Assembly (NCBI RefSeq): GCF_000716435.1
Contig: NZ_JNWO01000031.1
Location: 1-64,000, forward strand
Reading direction: 5' to 3'
From: Streptomyces xylophagus
GTDB taxonomy: Bacteria > Actinomycetota > Actinomycetes > Streptomycetales > Streptomycetaceae
DNA length: 64,000 nucleotides
The position numbers and the translations under genes were made by a program. This document shows positions 1 to 9,027 of the stretch, piece after piece; position 1 is the first letter of the stretch; every line of letters begins with the position of its first letter. The notes under the pieces were generated by a model. The model saw only the letters and a list, made by a program, of their open reading frames with translations. It did no database searches and was not told the origin of the DNA.

Positions 1-215
1 GGGTACGGGGTGTACGGGCTCTGCGGCGGTGTGCCGTACGGGGGTTGGGGCTGCGGCTGCGCGCCGTGGGGGGTCTGCGGGGGCGGGGCGTAGGGGTCCT
101 GTGACGGCGGGGCGTACGGGTTGTACGGGGTGGAGGGTGCCTGCGGGAGGGGAGCCGGGCCCGGGGGCTGGTCCTGGGGACCTTCGGGACCCTGAGGGGG
201 CGGGGGTATGGACAC
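1..215 (-). CDS. Proline/tyrosine-rich protein N-terminus (partial; DUF4190-like)
   Basis: The C-terminal part lies beyond the window edge. Reading leftward from a GTG at 215, preceded by AGGAGC about 8 nt upstream, the frame is open to base 1. It begins VSIPPPPQGPEGPQ and continues with Pro/Gln/Tyr/Gly repeats such as PYNPYAPPSQ and PYGTPPQSPY. This type of N-terminus is common in Streptomyces DUF4190 and related small membrane proteins, where a flexible Pro-rich cytoplasmic tail precedes two or more membrane helices. No helix is visible in the fragment, so the family call is an inference from the tail. It is divergent from the serpin gene. Confidence 0.6.
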   Translation of the reverse strand, partial: MSIPPPPQGPEGPQDQPPGPAPLPQAPSTPYNPYAPPSQDPYAPPPQTPHGAQPQPQPPYGTPPQSPYTPY

Positions 216-401
216 GGCTACCGTGCTCCTGGTTCAGGCGGGGATCTTCAGATGCGGAACGGACGTACGACTCGCGCATGTTAAGCGTGAGGTGAGCGGC
301 TGACGACCGCTGGGGCTGATCATCCGGCACCGGGCCGCCGACGATAGCCTTCCCGTGCGCGATCTTGCGCTACGGGACTCACGGGGGCGGAATTGGGAGC
401 G

Positions 402-1640
402 GTGCAGGGGACGGCGGCCGGGGGCACGGCAGTGGGCGGTGCGGCTGTCGGGGGGACGGTCGACGCGGTCAATCGGCTGGCGGCGCGGTGGGCGGACACG
501 GTGACCGGGGCGGCGGTCTTCTCGGCGGCCGGGGTGTGGCCGTTGCTCGCGTTTCTGGCCGACGGGGCGTCGGGGGCCGCGCGGGAGGAGCTCGCGGACG
601 CGGTGGGGGTGCCGGCCGACCAAGCTGCCGCCGCCGCACGGGAGTTGCTGGGCGCGATGGGGGCGATGCGCGGCCTGAGCTCCGCGCTCGGCCTGTGGAC
701 GCGACCCGAACTGACCGTAGGGGAGGAGTGGCGGGCCGGGCTGCCGGCGGACACGCACGGTGTGCTCAGCGGGGATCTCCAGGTCTGCCAAAAGGCGTTG
801 GACTCCTGGGCCGCCGAGCGGACGGGCGGGTTGATCGAGCGGATGCCGGTCGCGTTGGACGAGGACGTGGCGATGGTTCTGGCGAGCGCGCTCGCTCTGC
901 GTACTGAATGGCCGCGCCCTTTCGACGAGTTGATGCTCTCCCCGGACGCCGGACCTTGGCAGGGACGGCAGTTGGCCGGTCTGCGCCGCACCGGCGTCCG
1001 GCTCGACCGGGTCGGTGTGGCGAGCGGCCCGCACGGCTACGTCACCGAGCTGAAGGTCCCCGGCGACAACGGAATCGACGTCCATCTCCTGCTCGGCGAA
1101 CAGCGCATGACGCCCGGTCAGGTGCTCGGCTCGGGCGTGGACATCCTGGGGCGACGGCTCGCCGTGGTACCGAGCGGCCAACTCCCTTACGGCGACGTGG
1201 GACCCGGCCTGCGCGTCGAGCAACAGCGGTGCGGCACACCGCGACCGCCGGAACTGACCGTGACGACGGTGGCGTACGACATGCGGACGCGGCACGATCT
1301 CCTCGCGCTGCACGGCCTGTTCGGGCTCACGACGGCGAGGGACACCGGCGACGGCCACTTCCCCGGCATCAGCCCGCTCCCGCTGGCCGTCGGGAAGGCC
1401 GAACAGTCCGCGGTGGCGCAGTTCGGCGCGCTCGGTTTCCGTGCGGGCGCGGTGACCGCGATCGCTCCGACCCCCGCCGGCGCGCTGCCCGACCTCCGCT
1501 GCACGACCACCGTCGTCACGGCCCGCTTCGACCGCCCCTTCGGCTTCCTGGCCGTACACCGGGAGTCACGGCTCGTCCTGACGGCGGGCTGGGTCACCGA
1601 GCCGACGCAGTACGGGGACGGGTCGCATGCCTCGCGCTGA
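402..1640 (+). CDS. Serpin family protein
   Basis: A 412-residue protein with the serpin pattern: an N-terminal helix (AVNRLAARWADTV), then FSAAGVWPLLAFLADGA, and later the strand segments VVTARFDRPFGFLAV and SRLVLTAGWV typical of serpin C-termini. Serpins trap serine or cysteine proteases by insertion of a reactive-centre loop. The loop should lie about 30-40 residues before the C-terminus, but I cannot name the P1 residue. No signal peptide is evident, so the target is probably intracellular. I chose the GTG at 402, with GGCGGA about 10 nt upstream. A TTG at 393 adds three residues. The length suits the family (about 370-420). Confidence 0.85.
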   Translation: MQGTAAGGTAVGGAAVGGTVDAVNRLAARWADTVTGAAVFSAAGVWPLLAFLADGASGAAREELADAVGVPADQAAAAARELLGAMGAMRGLSSALGLWTRPELTVGEEWRAGLPADTHGVLSGDLQVCQKALDSWAAERTGGLIERMPVALDEDVAMVLASALALRTEWPRPFDELMLSPDAGPWQGRQLAGLRRTGVRLDRVGVASGPHGYVTELKVPGDNGIDVHLLLGEQRMTPGQVLGSGVDILGRRLAVVPSGQLPYGDVGPGLRVEQQRCGTPRPPELTVTTVAYDMRTRHDLLALHGLFGLTTARDTGDGHFPGISPLPLAVGKAEQSAVAQFGALGFRAGAVTAIAPTPAGALPDLRCTTTVVTARFDRPFGFLAVHRESRLVLTAGWVTEPTQYGDGSHASR

Positions 1641-1690
1641 CGCGCGGGCCGACTCGCGTGCGCTGATCTGAGCGGGCGGCACGTCGGGAG

Positions 1691-1785
1691 TGGTTCCGTC
1701 GGAGGGTCCCGGGGGTGCTTCCGTCGGGGGTGGTTCCGTCGGGGGGTCCCGGGGGTGCTTCCGTCGGGGGTGGTTCCGTCGGGGG
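1691..1785. repeat. 40-bp tandem repeat
   Basis: Two 40-bp units (1691-1730 and 1731-1770), identical except for one base, are followed by a 15-bp partial third unit. Each unit starts TGGTTCCGTC and ends CCGTCGGGGG. They lie in the gap of about 490 bp between the serpin stop and the GH65 start. No gene is supported here. Confidence 0.85.
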
Positions 1786-1790
1786 TGGTT

Positions 1791-1920
1791 CCGCCCGGCG
1801 GGCAAGAGCAGCCGGCAAGCAGGTGGCTTCCGCCCGGCGGGCAGGAACAGCGGGCGAACCGGCGGTCTCCACCCGGCGAGCAGCAACAGCCCGCACGCAG
1901 GCGGTCTCCGCCAGGCGGCC
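1791..1920. repeat. 39-bp imperfect tandem repeat
   Basis: Three imperfect 39-bp units plus a partial fourth unit, each beginning CCGCCCGGCG or a close variant. The period is 13 codons, and one forward frame reads PPGGQEQ-type repeats, so this may be the remnant of a repetitive coding sequence. I see no start, ribosome-binding site or conserved domain. The rest of the gap to 2131 is C-rich sequence with no recognisable feature. Confidence 0.7.
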
Positions 1921-2131
1921 GGCACTCGGGCCGCCCGATCCTGGATCGGCACCCGCACCCCGCCCGATCCTGGTCCGACCCCCGCCCCGCGCCCGACCAC
2001 CCCCTGATCCTCGATCCGCCCCTGAACACCGCCCCGCATCCCCCTCGACCCCACGCCCCGACTCCCCCCGTCCGTGGGAACCCCCCGCGCGCCACCGCCC
2101 CCCGCCCCACACCGCACCCCATCGTCGAACA

Positions 2132-4744
2132 GTGACCAAGCCGACCCGCCTGCTCCTCCCGCTCCTCACCGCCGCCCTGCTCCTCTCCTTCCCCCCGGCG
2201 TCCGCCGCACCGCGCCCCCTCGACGACTGCGGGGCGCGCGGCTGGGCCCCCTCGGCCACCCGGATCGACCCGGCCGACACGTACCACCCGTACGTCGGCA
2301 ACGGCTATCTCGGCACCCGTGTCCCGCCCGCCGGTGCCGGCTACGCGGCGTCCGGCGAGAAGACCGGCTGGCCGCTCTACACCCCGCGCTACGACGGCGC
2401 GTTCGTCTCCGGCCTCTACGCCCGGGGCCCCGCGAACACCGCCGGCCGCGAGGCCCTCGCCGCCCTCCCGACCTGGACCGGCCTCGACGTCACGGCCGGC
2501 TCCGAGACCTACGGCGGCAGCACCGGCCGGGTCAGCCACTACCGCCAGACGCTCAACCTCCGTTGCGGGTACGTCCGTACGTCCCTCACCTGGACCACGA
2601 AGGACGGCCGCCGCACCGACCTCGTCTACGACGTCCTCGCCGCCCGCGACAGCCCGCACACCGGCGCCGTACGCCTGCGCGTGACCCCGCACTGGGACGG
2701 CGAACTCACCCTCACCGACCGCCTCGACGGCCGTGGCGCACGGCGTGTCACGCAGACGGACGGCGGCCCTGTCGGCGACGACACCATCGGCGTGGCGTTC
2801 CGCACGGACGGGACGGGGGTGGACGGGGCCGTGGCGTCGGTGCTTGATGCACCCGGGCCCGGGCACTCCCAACATGCCCTCCGTACAGGGAAGTTGAGTG
2901 CCAGTCAGGCGGCCGTCCTTCCCGTTCGTTCCGGTCGCTCCTACACCGCCACCAAGTACGTCGGCGTCGACACGGCCCTCACCGCCCACGACCCCCGTTC
3001 CGCCGCGCGGGACGCCGCCGGGCGGGCCGCGCGGCGCGGGTGGGACGCGCTGCTCGCCTCGCACACCTCCGCTTGGCGGGCGTTGTGGTCGTCGGACATC
3101 GAGGTGCCGGGCCACCCGGATCTCCAACTCTGGGCCCGTTCCGCCCAGTACGGGCTGCTGTCCGCGCTGCGCCCCGGCGCCCGGAACAGCATCGCGCCCG
3201 CCGGTCTGACCAGCGACAACTACGCGGGCATGGTCTTCTGGGACGCCGAGACCTGGATGTTCCCCTCGCTGCTCGCCGCCCACCCCGACCTCGCCCGCCC
3301 GGTCCTCGACTACCGCTACCGCACCCGCGCGGCCGCCGCCGAGAACGCGGCGAAGACCTCGGTGAAGGGCCTGTTCTTCCCGTGGACGAGTGCGAGCCAC
3401 GGTCTGCTGTGGAACGAGTGCCAGAGCTGGTTCCCGCCGCACTGCGTCACCCAGAACCACCTCCAGGGCGACATCGCCCTCGCCGCCTGGCAGTACTACC
3501 TCGCGACCGGCGACCGCACCTGGCTCCGTACCGAAGGCTGGCCCCTCCTCAACGGCCTTGCCCAGTACTGGACTTCGCGGGTCACGAAGAACACCGACGG
3601 CTCGTACTCCGTCAAGGAGGTCGCGGGCCCCGACGAGTACAGCAACGGCGTCAACGACGCCGTCTACACGAACGCCGTCGCCACCACCGCCCTGCGCGCC
3701 GCCGCCGACGCGGCCCACACCCTGGGCACGACCGCCCCCACCGACTGGCTCACCATCGCGAACCACCTGCGCATCCCCTACGACCCGAAGCGCAAGATCT
3801 TCCTCCAGTACGACGGCTACAACGGCTCCCAGATCAAGCAGGCCGACACCGTGCTGCTGATCTACCCGCTGGAGTGGCCGATGCCCGCCGGTGCCGCGGC
3901 CGCCACCCTCGACTACTACGCCCAGCGCACCGACCCGGACGGCCCCGCCATGACCGACGCCGTCCACGCGATCGACGCGGCGGCGATCGGCGAGCCGGGC
4001 TGTGCCGCGTACACCTTCCTGCGGCGGGCCTACCAGCCGTTCGCGCGCGGCCCGTTCGCCCTCTTCTCGGAGTCACGCGGCGACAAGGCGGGCGCGTCCG
4101 ACCCCCTCGCGGGCTCCCCCGCCCAGGACTTCCTCACCGGCAAGGGCGGCTTCCTCCAGGTCTTCACCCACGGCCTCACCGGCCTGCGGCTGCGCCCCGA
4201 CGCCCTCCACCTCGACCCGAGCCTGCCGCCCCAACTCAGCGACGGCGTACGCCTGTCCGGGCTTCGCTGGCGGGGTCGTACGTACGACATCGCGATCGGG
4301 GCGAGGACGACGACGGTACGGCTGCGGTCCGGGGCTCCCTTCGTGCTGGAGACCCCCGAGGGGCGCCGCACACTCTCCGGCACGGTCACCCTGAAGACCC
4401 GGCGACCCGATCTCACCCCCACCACCGACCTGGCCCGCTGCCGGCCCGCGACGGCCACCTCCTCGGAGTCCGGCCTCTATCCGGAGGCCGCCGTGGACGG
4501 CAGCCCCGCGACCAACTGGTCCCCGGCCACCGACCGCGCCTCACTCACCGTCGACCTGAGCCACCAGGTACACGTCGGGACGGTGCGACCCACGTGGACG
4601 AAGCAGCCGGGGGCGTACAGGGTCGAGGTCTCGGCCGACGGGCATGCGTGGCACGCGCCTGACGGGACGCCCGCCCGGTACGTCCGGGTCACCGTGCGAG
4701 GCGGTGAGGGCTCCGCTCTCGCCGAACTGAACGTGCGCTCGTGA
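2132..4744 (+). CDS. Secreted GH65-family glycoside hydrolase with discoidin-like tail
   Basis: An 870-residue precursor. The GTG at 2132 gives a classic signal peptide (TKPTRLLLPLLTAALLLSF ending ASAAP), so export by the Sec route is expected. The frame is open upstream, but that part is repeat-derived low-complexity sequence. The central part follows the GH65 (alpha/alpha)6 fold: VGNGYLGTR near the N-terminus, LWNECQSWFP, and GPDEYSNGVNDAVYTNA, where the Glu (about residue 502) is the expected general acid. Family members act on trehalose, kojibiose, maltose and similar alpha-glucosides; hydrolysis of an external alpha-glucoside is likely here. The last ~105 residues (TSSESGLYPEAAVDGSPATN...) resemble an F5/8-type C carbohydrate-binding domain. 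No clear Shine-Dalgarno precedes the start. Confidence 0.85.
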   Translation: MTKPTRLLLPLLTAALLLSFPPASAAPRPLDDCGARGWAPSATRIDPADTYHPYVGNGYLGTRVPPAGAGYAASGEKTGWPLYTPRYDGAFVSGLYARGPANTAGREALAALPTWTGLDVTAGSETYGGSTGRVSHYRQTLNLRCGYVRTSLTWTTKDGRRTDLVYDVLAARDSPHTGAVRLRVTPHWDGELTLTDRLDGRGARRVTQTDGGPVGDDTIGVAFRTDGTGVDGAVASVLDAPGPGHSQHALRTGKLSASQAAVLPVRSGRSYTATKYVGVDTALTAHDPRSAARDAAGRAARRGWDALLASHTSAWRALWSSDIEVPGHPDLQLWARSAQYGLLSALRPGARNSIAPAGLTSDNYAGMVFWDAETWMFPSLLAAHPDLARPVLDYRYRTRAAAAENAAKTSVKGLFFPWTSASHGLLWNECQSWFPPHCVTQNHLQGDIALAAWQYYLATGDRTWLRTEGWPLLNGLAQYWTSRVTKNTDGSYSVKEVAGPDEYSNGVNDAVYTNAVATTALRAAADAAHTLGTTAPTDWLTIANHLRIPYDPKRKIFLQYDGYNGSQIKQADTVLLIYPLEWPMPAGAAAATLDYYAQRTDPDGPAMTDAVHAIDAAAIGEPGCAAYTFLRRAYQPFARGPFALFSESRGDKAGASDPLAGSPAQDFLTGKGGFLQVFTHGLTGLRLRPDALHLDPSLPPQLSDGVRLSGLRWRGRTYDIAIGARTTTVRLRSGAPFVLETPEGRRTLSGTVTLKTRRPDLTPTTDLARCRPATATSSESGLYPEAAVDGSPATNWSPATDRASLTVDLSHQVHVGTVRPTWTKQPGAYRVEVSADGHAWHAPDGTPARYVRVTVRGGEGSALAELNVRS

Positions 4745-4770
4745 CGGCCGAACACCCTTGAAGGGCAGGG

Positions 4771-7026
4771 TCAGTTGGCTTCCGCCGCCAGTCTCCGCTG
4801 CTCCTCCTCCACGATGCGGCGTGCCAGCGTGGCGTCGGAGACGTCGATCGCGTCCGGGGTGGCGTCCGCGAGGGCGCTGCGCCGGGCGAACGCGTCGAAG
4901 AGGCGGTCCTTGTTCTTGAGGATGGTCAGGAGCCGGTCGTCCACGCTGTCGGTGGCGAGCATGCGGTGCACCTGGACCGTGCGTATCTGGCCCATGCGGT
5001 GGACGCGGGCCACGGCCTGGTGCTCGACGGTGGGCTTGACCTGGGGTTCGCAGAGGATGACCAGGGAGGCGGCCTGGAGGTTGAGGCCGACCCCGCCCGC
5101 CTCGATCTGGGAGAGCAGCACGGCGTGGCCGGGGGCCTGGGTGAAGTCGTCGACCAGTTGCTGTCGGCGGGCGGCCGGGACGCTGCCGGAGATGGGACCG
5201 AACACCCCCTTCTCCAGGGCCTGTTCCACCGCCGCGAGCACGTCCCGGAAGTACGAGAAGACCACCACCTTCACCCCGTTGTCGGCGGCCTCGGTGACCA
5301 GTTCCCGCAGGCGTTGCAGCTTCGCGGACTTCTCGGTGTCGGCGTAGGCGGCCCGGCGCATCGCCATGAAGTTGCCGTCGCCGACCGCGCGGTCGTACGC
5401 CTCGCGGTCGGCGACGCCGAGCTCCACCCACTCGTCGACCTGGACGAGGGCGGGCAGTTCGGTGAGCACGTCCTCCTGGTTGCGGCGCAGATAGGCGGGG
5501 GCGACGGACTTGCGGAAGGCGTGCGGTCCGGCCGCCGCGGTGCCGTTGCTGACGGTCGGCAGCAGGTCGGGGCGCAAGTGGCGGACGAGGGTGCGGAACT
5601 CCTCGACGTGGTTCTCCATGGGCGTGCCGGTGAGGAACAGGACGCGGTCGCAGCGTTCGGTCCACAGCGCGACCGACTTGGTGCGGCGGGTGTCCGGGTT
5701 CTTCACGTAGTGGGCTTCGTCCACGACGAGCATGCCCGGGGTGGGCCCGGTCGGCGCCTCGCCCTTGGACTTCTCACCCCACGGCCGCTCGCCCCACGGC
5801 CGCTCGCCCCTCGGCTTCCTGCCCTTCGGTGACGTGTCGGCCGGCGTCGGCAAGGTGTGCAGCGTGTCGAAGGTCGTGATCGCGACCCCGCCCCGCTCAC
5901 CCCACTCCGCATAGGCCTCGTGCCGGTCCGGGCCGTGCACGGGCAGCGCGCGCAGGGTGCTGCGGGCGCCGATCTCGCGGGTCCAGTTGATCAGCACGCT
6001 GGCCGGGCAGACGACCAGGAAGTGGCTGTGCCCCTCGGCCGCGAGATGGGCCAGCGCGGCGATGGCCTGGACGGTCTTGCCGAGTCCCATCTCATCCCCG
6101 AGGACGACCCGGCGCTGGGCCAGGGCGAAACGCGCCCCGAACGACTGGTAGCCGCGCAGGGAGACCCGGCGGTGGGTGTCGTCCAGGGGTTGTGCGTGCA
6201 CGCGCTCGGCCAGCTCCGCCGGCAGGAAGCCCTCGCTCGCGGCGAGGTCCGGCTGGTGTCCGTCGACCTCGGCGAGCTGGCTGTAGTACTCGGCGGAGCG
6301 CAGCTCGAAGTCGACCCAGGCCTCGATGTCGGAGACCGGCGGGCGCAGCAGGTCGGTGGAGGCCTGCGCGATCAGCAGCCGTACGTCCTTGGCGGCCGGG
6401 TCGGCGACCAGTTCGTGGAGTTCGGCGACCGCGGCGAGCGCGCCGTCCCTGCGCCGACGGCCGGCGAGGGCCATCAGCAGTCTGCTGCTGGCGGGCCGGG
6501 CCACGGGCAGCAGCGCGCCGAGCCGCTCGTCGAGCCGGGTGGCGGCGTCCAGGGCGCGGCGCAGCTCGGGGCCCGCTTCGACGAGCCGCTGGAGGGCGAT
6601 GACCAGGGCGGTGGTGCGGGGTTCGGGGTGGTCGACGTCGATGCGGACGGAGACGGTCTCCGCGACGGCCCGGGCGATCTGCCGGGCGGCGGCGAGCGCC
6701 CGGTCGGCGGTCTGCTGTCCTACGCCGGGCAGTTGCCGCAGCTCGTACCGGCTCGCCTCGTGCACCGCGCGCACGGAGGTCAGTCCCGCCGCCTCCACGG
6801 CCCCGAGCCGCAGCCGCCCCTCGGTGACGTCCTTCAGCCGGGCGACCGGGATGGACTCCAGCTCCTGCGCGACGAGTTCGGCCCGCAGCGGTTCCAGTGC
6901 GGAGCGGACGGTGTCCAGAGCGCGGGTGTGGTCGTCACGCAGGGCGCGCGCCACGTCGTACAACCGCGTGCCTCGCGCGCACAGCTCCCTGGTCCGTCGG
7001 CCGGCCCGCGGCGGCTCGCCCTCCAT
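4771..7026 (-). CDS. SNF2-type DEAD/DEAH-box helicase
   Basis: A Swi2/Snf2 superfamily 2 ATPase of 751 residues. The N-terminal third contains a helix-hairpin-helix motif (LPGVGQQTADRALAAA) and helical sequence. The ATPase core follows: Q-motif region LRGYQSFGARF, Walker A GDEMGLGKT (about residue 305), DEAH box VVDEAHYVKN (about 435), LFLTGTPMEN (motif III) and the C-terminal lobe with GVGLNLQAASLVILCEP and QAVARVHRMGQ (motifs V and VI). These enzymes remodel protein-DNA complexes, and this domain arrangement suggests repair or recombination. I chose the ATG at 7026, which has GGGAG/GGGGGG upstream. In-frame ATG 7065 and TTG 7086 are possible but lack a ribosome-binding site. A KGRKPRGERPWGERPWGE repeat inside the core is an unusual insertion. 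Convergent with the GH65 gene. Confidence 0.9.
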   Translation of the reverse strand: MEGEPPRAGRRTRELCARGTRLYDVARALRDDHTRALDTVRSALEPLRAELVAQELESIPVARLKDVTEGRLRLGAVEAAGLTSVRAVHEASRYELRQLPGVGQQTADRALAAARQIARAVAETVSVRIDVDHPEPRTTALVIALQRLVEAGPELRRALDAATRLDERLGALLPVARPASSRLLMALAGRRRRDGALAAVAELHELVADPAAKDVRLLIAQASTDLLRPPVSDIEAWVDFELRSAEYYSQLAEVDGHQPDLAASEGFLPAELAERVHAQPLDDTHRRVSLRGYQSFGARFALAQRRVVLGDEMGLGKTVQAIAALAHLAAEGHSHFLVVCPASVLINWTREIGARSTLRALPVHGPDRHEAYAEWGERGGVAITTFDTLHTLPTPADTSPKGRKPRGERPWGERPWGEKSKGEAPTGPTPGMLVVDEAHYVKNPDTRRTKSVALWTERCDRVLFLTGTPMENHVEEFRTLVRHLRPDLLPTVSNGTAAAGPHAFRKSVAPAYLRRNQEDVLTELPALVQVDEWVELGVADREAYDRAVGDGNFMAMRRAAYADTEKSAKLQRLRELVTEAADNGVKVVVFSYFRDVLAAVEQALEKGVFGPISGSVPAARRQQLVDDFTQAPGHAVLLSQIEAGGVGLNLQAASLVILCEPQVKPTVEHQAVARVHRMGQIRTVQVHRMLATDSVDDRLLTILKNKDRLFDAFARRSALADATPDAIDVSDATLARRIVEEEQRRLAAEAN

Positions 7027-7116
7027 GTCACCCCCCGCTCCCCGTTCGTCTCCCTGTCCGCCCATCGTGGCACGCGGCACTGACAACAGGAGCGGGCCCG
7101 GCTTCCCGGCCCTCCG

Positions 7117-7947
7117 TCACGCGTCGAACCCCGTCGCCCGGGTCCGCTTCTCCCAGGCCGCGATGTCGCCGCGCACCTGCTCCAGGTGCCCGAGCACGGC
7201 GTCTACCGCGTCGTCGCCGAGCGGCAGGTGCAGCGGGGTCTCCTCGGCGTCGAGGGCGGCGAGGATGAGGGCCGCCGCCTTCGCGGGGTCGCCGGCCTGG
7301 GCGCCGTCGCCGCCCGAGACGAAGCCGCGGGTCGCGCTCACCTTGGCGTACACACCGCTGTCGGCGCTGACTCCGGCCCGGCTGGTGTCGAAGAGGGCGG
7401 TCCGGAAGGCGCCCGGCTCGACGACCAGGACCTTGATGCCGTACTCGGCGACCTCGTCCGCGAGCCCTTCGGAGAGCCCCTCCAGGGCGAACTTCGTTCC
7501 GCTGTACGCCGAGAAGCCCGCGAAGGACATCTGCCCGCCCATGCTGCTCATCTGCACGATCGCTCCGGACCGCCGCTCCCGCATGGACGGCAGCACCGCG
7601 CGCGTGAGGGCGGCGGGACCGAAGACGTGCAGGTCGAAGAGGTCCCGCAGCTCCTGCTCGGTGGTCTCCTCGAAGGCCCCGACGTGCGTACGGCCCGCGT
7701 TGTTGACGAGGACGTCGATCCGCCCGTGCCGCGCCACCACGTCCCGTACGGCCGCCTCCGCCGCGCCCGTGTCGGTGACGTCCAGGCGCAGCGCCTCCAG
7801 CTGGTCGGGCCACGCGGCCACCAGCTCGTCCAGCCCCTCGGTCCGCCGCGCCGCACCCACGACCACGTCACCGGCGGCCAGCGCGGCCTCGACGATCGCC
7901 CGCCCGAACCCGCTGCTCGCGCCGGTCACCAGCCACACCTTGTTCAT
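7117..7947 (-). CDS. SDR-family oxidoreductase
   Basis: A classical short-chain dehydrogenase/reductase of 276 residues. The NAD(P)-binding motif TGASSGFG is at residues 8-15, NNAG at 82-85, the catalytic Ser at about 134, and Tyr148 and Lys152 in YSGTK. The start ATG at 7947 follows AAGGGGAG at 6 nt. Arg residues after the cofactor strand (GAARRTE) favour NADP(H). The substrate is unknown. It diverges from a LysR-family regulator across a 90-bp gap, an arrangement in which the regulator often controls the divergent enzyme gene. Confidence 0.9.
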   Translation of the reverse strand: MNKVWLVTGASSGFGRAIVEAALAAGDVVVGAARRTEGLDELVAAWPDQLEALRLDVTDTGAAEAAVRDVVARHGRIDVLVNNAGRTHVGAFEETTEQELRDLFDLHVFGPAALTRAVLPSMRERRSGAIVQMSSMGGQMSFAGFSAYSGTKFALEGLSEGLADEVAEYGIKVLVVEPGAFRTALFDTSRAGVSADSGVYAKVSATRGFVSGGDGAQAGDPAKAAALILAALDAEETPLHLPLGDDAVDAVLGHLEQVRGDIAAWEKRTRATGFDA

Positions 7948-8030
7948 GACGTCTCCCCTTGAGATCCCGTGTTTCCCATCTGCCGACCAGCCTGCTCCCG
8001 CCCCCGACCGCCCGTCCAAGACCTACGCTG

Positions 8031-8045
8031 ATAACCAATGGCTAT
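8031..8045. promoter_or_regulatory. LysR-type T-N11-A box at the regulator start codon
   Basis: ATAACCAATGGCTAT is an interrupted palindrome (ATAACC / GGCTAT, one mismatch) with the T-N11-A spacing of LysR-type operators. It overlaps the ATG at 8038 of the LysR gene. A regulator bound here could block its own gene and act on the divergent SDR gene. Confidence 0.45.
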
Positions 8046-8949
8046 GACTACGGACGTCCATGTGCGGGACCTGCGCTACTTCGTCGCGGTCGCCGAGGAG
8101 CTCCACTTCACGCGCGCGGCCGAGAAGCTGTACGTGTCGCAGCCCGCGCTGAGCAAGCAGATCCGGGCGCTGGAGCGGCAGTTGGGCGCCGAGCTGTTCC
8201 GGCGTGACCGGCGGGGCGTGGCGCTCACCGAGGCCGGCGCGGCCCTCCTGCCGTACGCCGAGCGGGTGTTGGCGGTCTGGGCGGAGGGCGCGTCCGCGCT
8301 GGCGGAGGTGAGCGCGGCCGGGCGCAGCACCCTGGTGGTCGGCATGAGCACCAGCCCGGGCCGGGGCGGACTGCTGCCCGCGATCCGCTCCCGCTTCACG
8401 GCCGCGCGTCCGGAGGCGGTCGTACGGCTGCGTCAGGTGAGCTGGGACGATCCGACGGCGGGTCTCGCGGACGGCGACACGGACGTCGCCTTCGTCTGGC
8501 TGCCGCTGCCCGACGCGGAGCGCTACGGCTGGACGGTGGTCGCCGAGGAACCCCGCCTGGTCGCGCTCCCGGACTCCCATCCGCTGGCCGCCCGCGCGGA
8601 GGTCGACTTCGCGGACCTCGTCGACGAGCCGTTCCTCGCCCTGCCGCCCGGCGCGGGCCCCCTGCGCGACTACTGGCTCGCCCTCGACGAACGCGGCGGA
8701 CGGCCACCGCGCATCGGCGCGGAGATCGCGAGCACGGAGGAGACGTACGAGGCGTTGGTCGCCGGTCTCGGCATCTGTCTGGTGGCCTCGGGCAACGCCC
8801 ACCTGATCAGCCTCGGCGGTGTCATCACCCGCCCTGTGCACGGCATTTCGCCGAGCCGTTACGCCCTGGCGTGGCGGCGCGAGGACGGCGGACGACCGCT
8901 GGTGAGGGCGTACGCGGAGGCTTGCCGGGGGGTCATGAGTGGGGCGTGA
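8038..8949 (+). CDS. LysR-family transcriptional regulator
   Basis: A 303-residue LTTR. The N-terminal winged helix-turn-helix is clear (DLRYFVAVAEELHFTRAAEKLYVSQPALSKQIRALERQLG), followed by a linker helix and a periplasmic-binding-protein-like effector domain starting at about residue 95 (STLVVGMSTSPGRGGLLPAI). The effector is unknown. The first ATG (8038) and the ATG two codons later (8044) are both possible starts, and neither has a strong ribosome-binding site. It probably regulates the divergent SDR gene and itself through the T-N11-A box that overlaps its start codon. Confidence 0.92.
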   Translation: MAMTTDVHVRDLRYFVAVAEELHFTRAAEKLYVSQPALSKQIRALERQLGAELFRRDRRGVALTEAGAALLPYAERVLAVWAEGASALAEVSAAGRSTLVVGMSTSPGRGGLLPAIRSRFTAARPEAVVRLRQVSWDDPTAGLADGDTDVAFVWLPLPDAERYGWTVVAEEPRLVALPDSHPLAARAEVDFADLVDEPFLALPPGAGPLRDYWLALDERGGRPPRIGAEIASTEETYEALVAGLGICLVASGNAHLISLGGVITRPVHGISPSRYALAWRREDGGRPLVRAYAEACRGVMSGA

Positions 8950-9027
8950 GACGCGTGGCTACTATGAGTCGGCTTTGGGGAGTCGGGTCGTTCCCGGGGT
9001 CTTCTCCGGGGTCTTCAGGGGGTAGTC

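Noticed and set aside
1187..3967. A 926-codon open frame on the minus strand across the serpin and GH65 genes
   Set aside because: Both plus-strand genes have clear family signatures; the minus frame is Gly/Arg/Val-rich shadow sequence.
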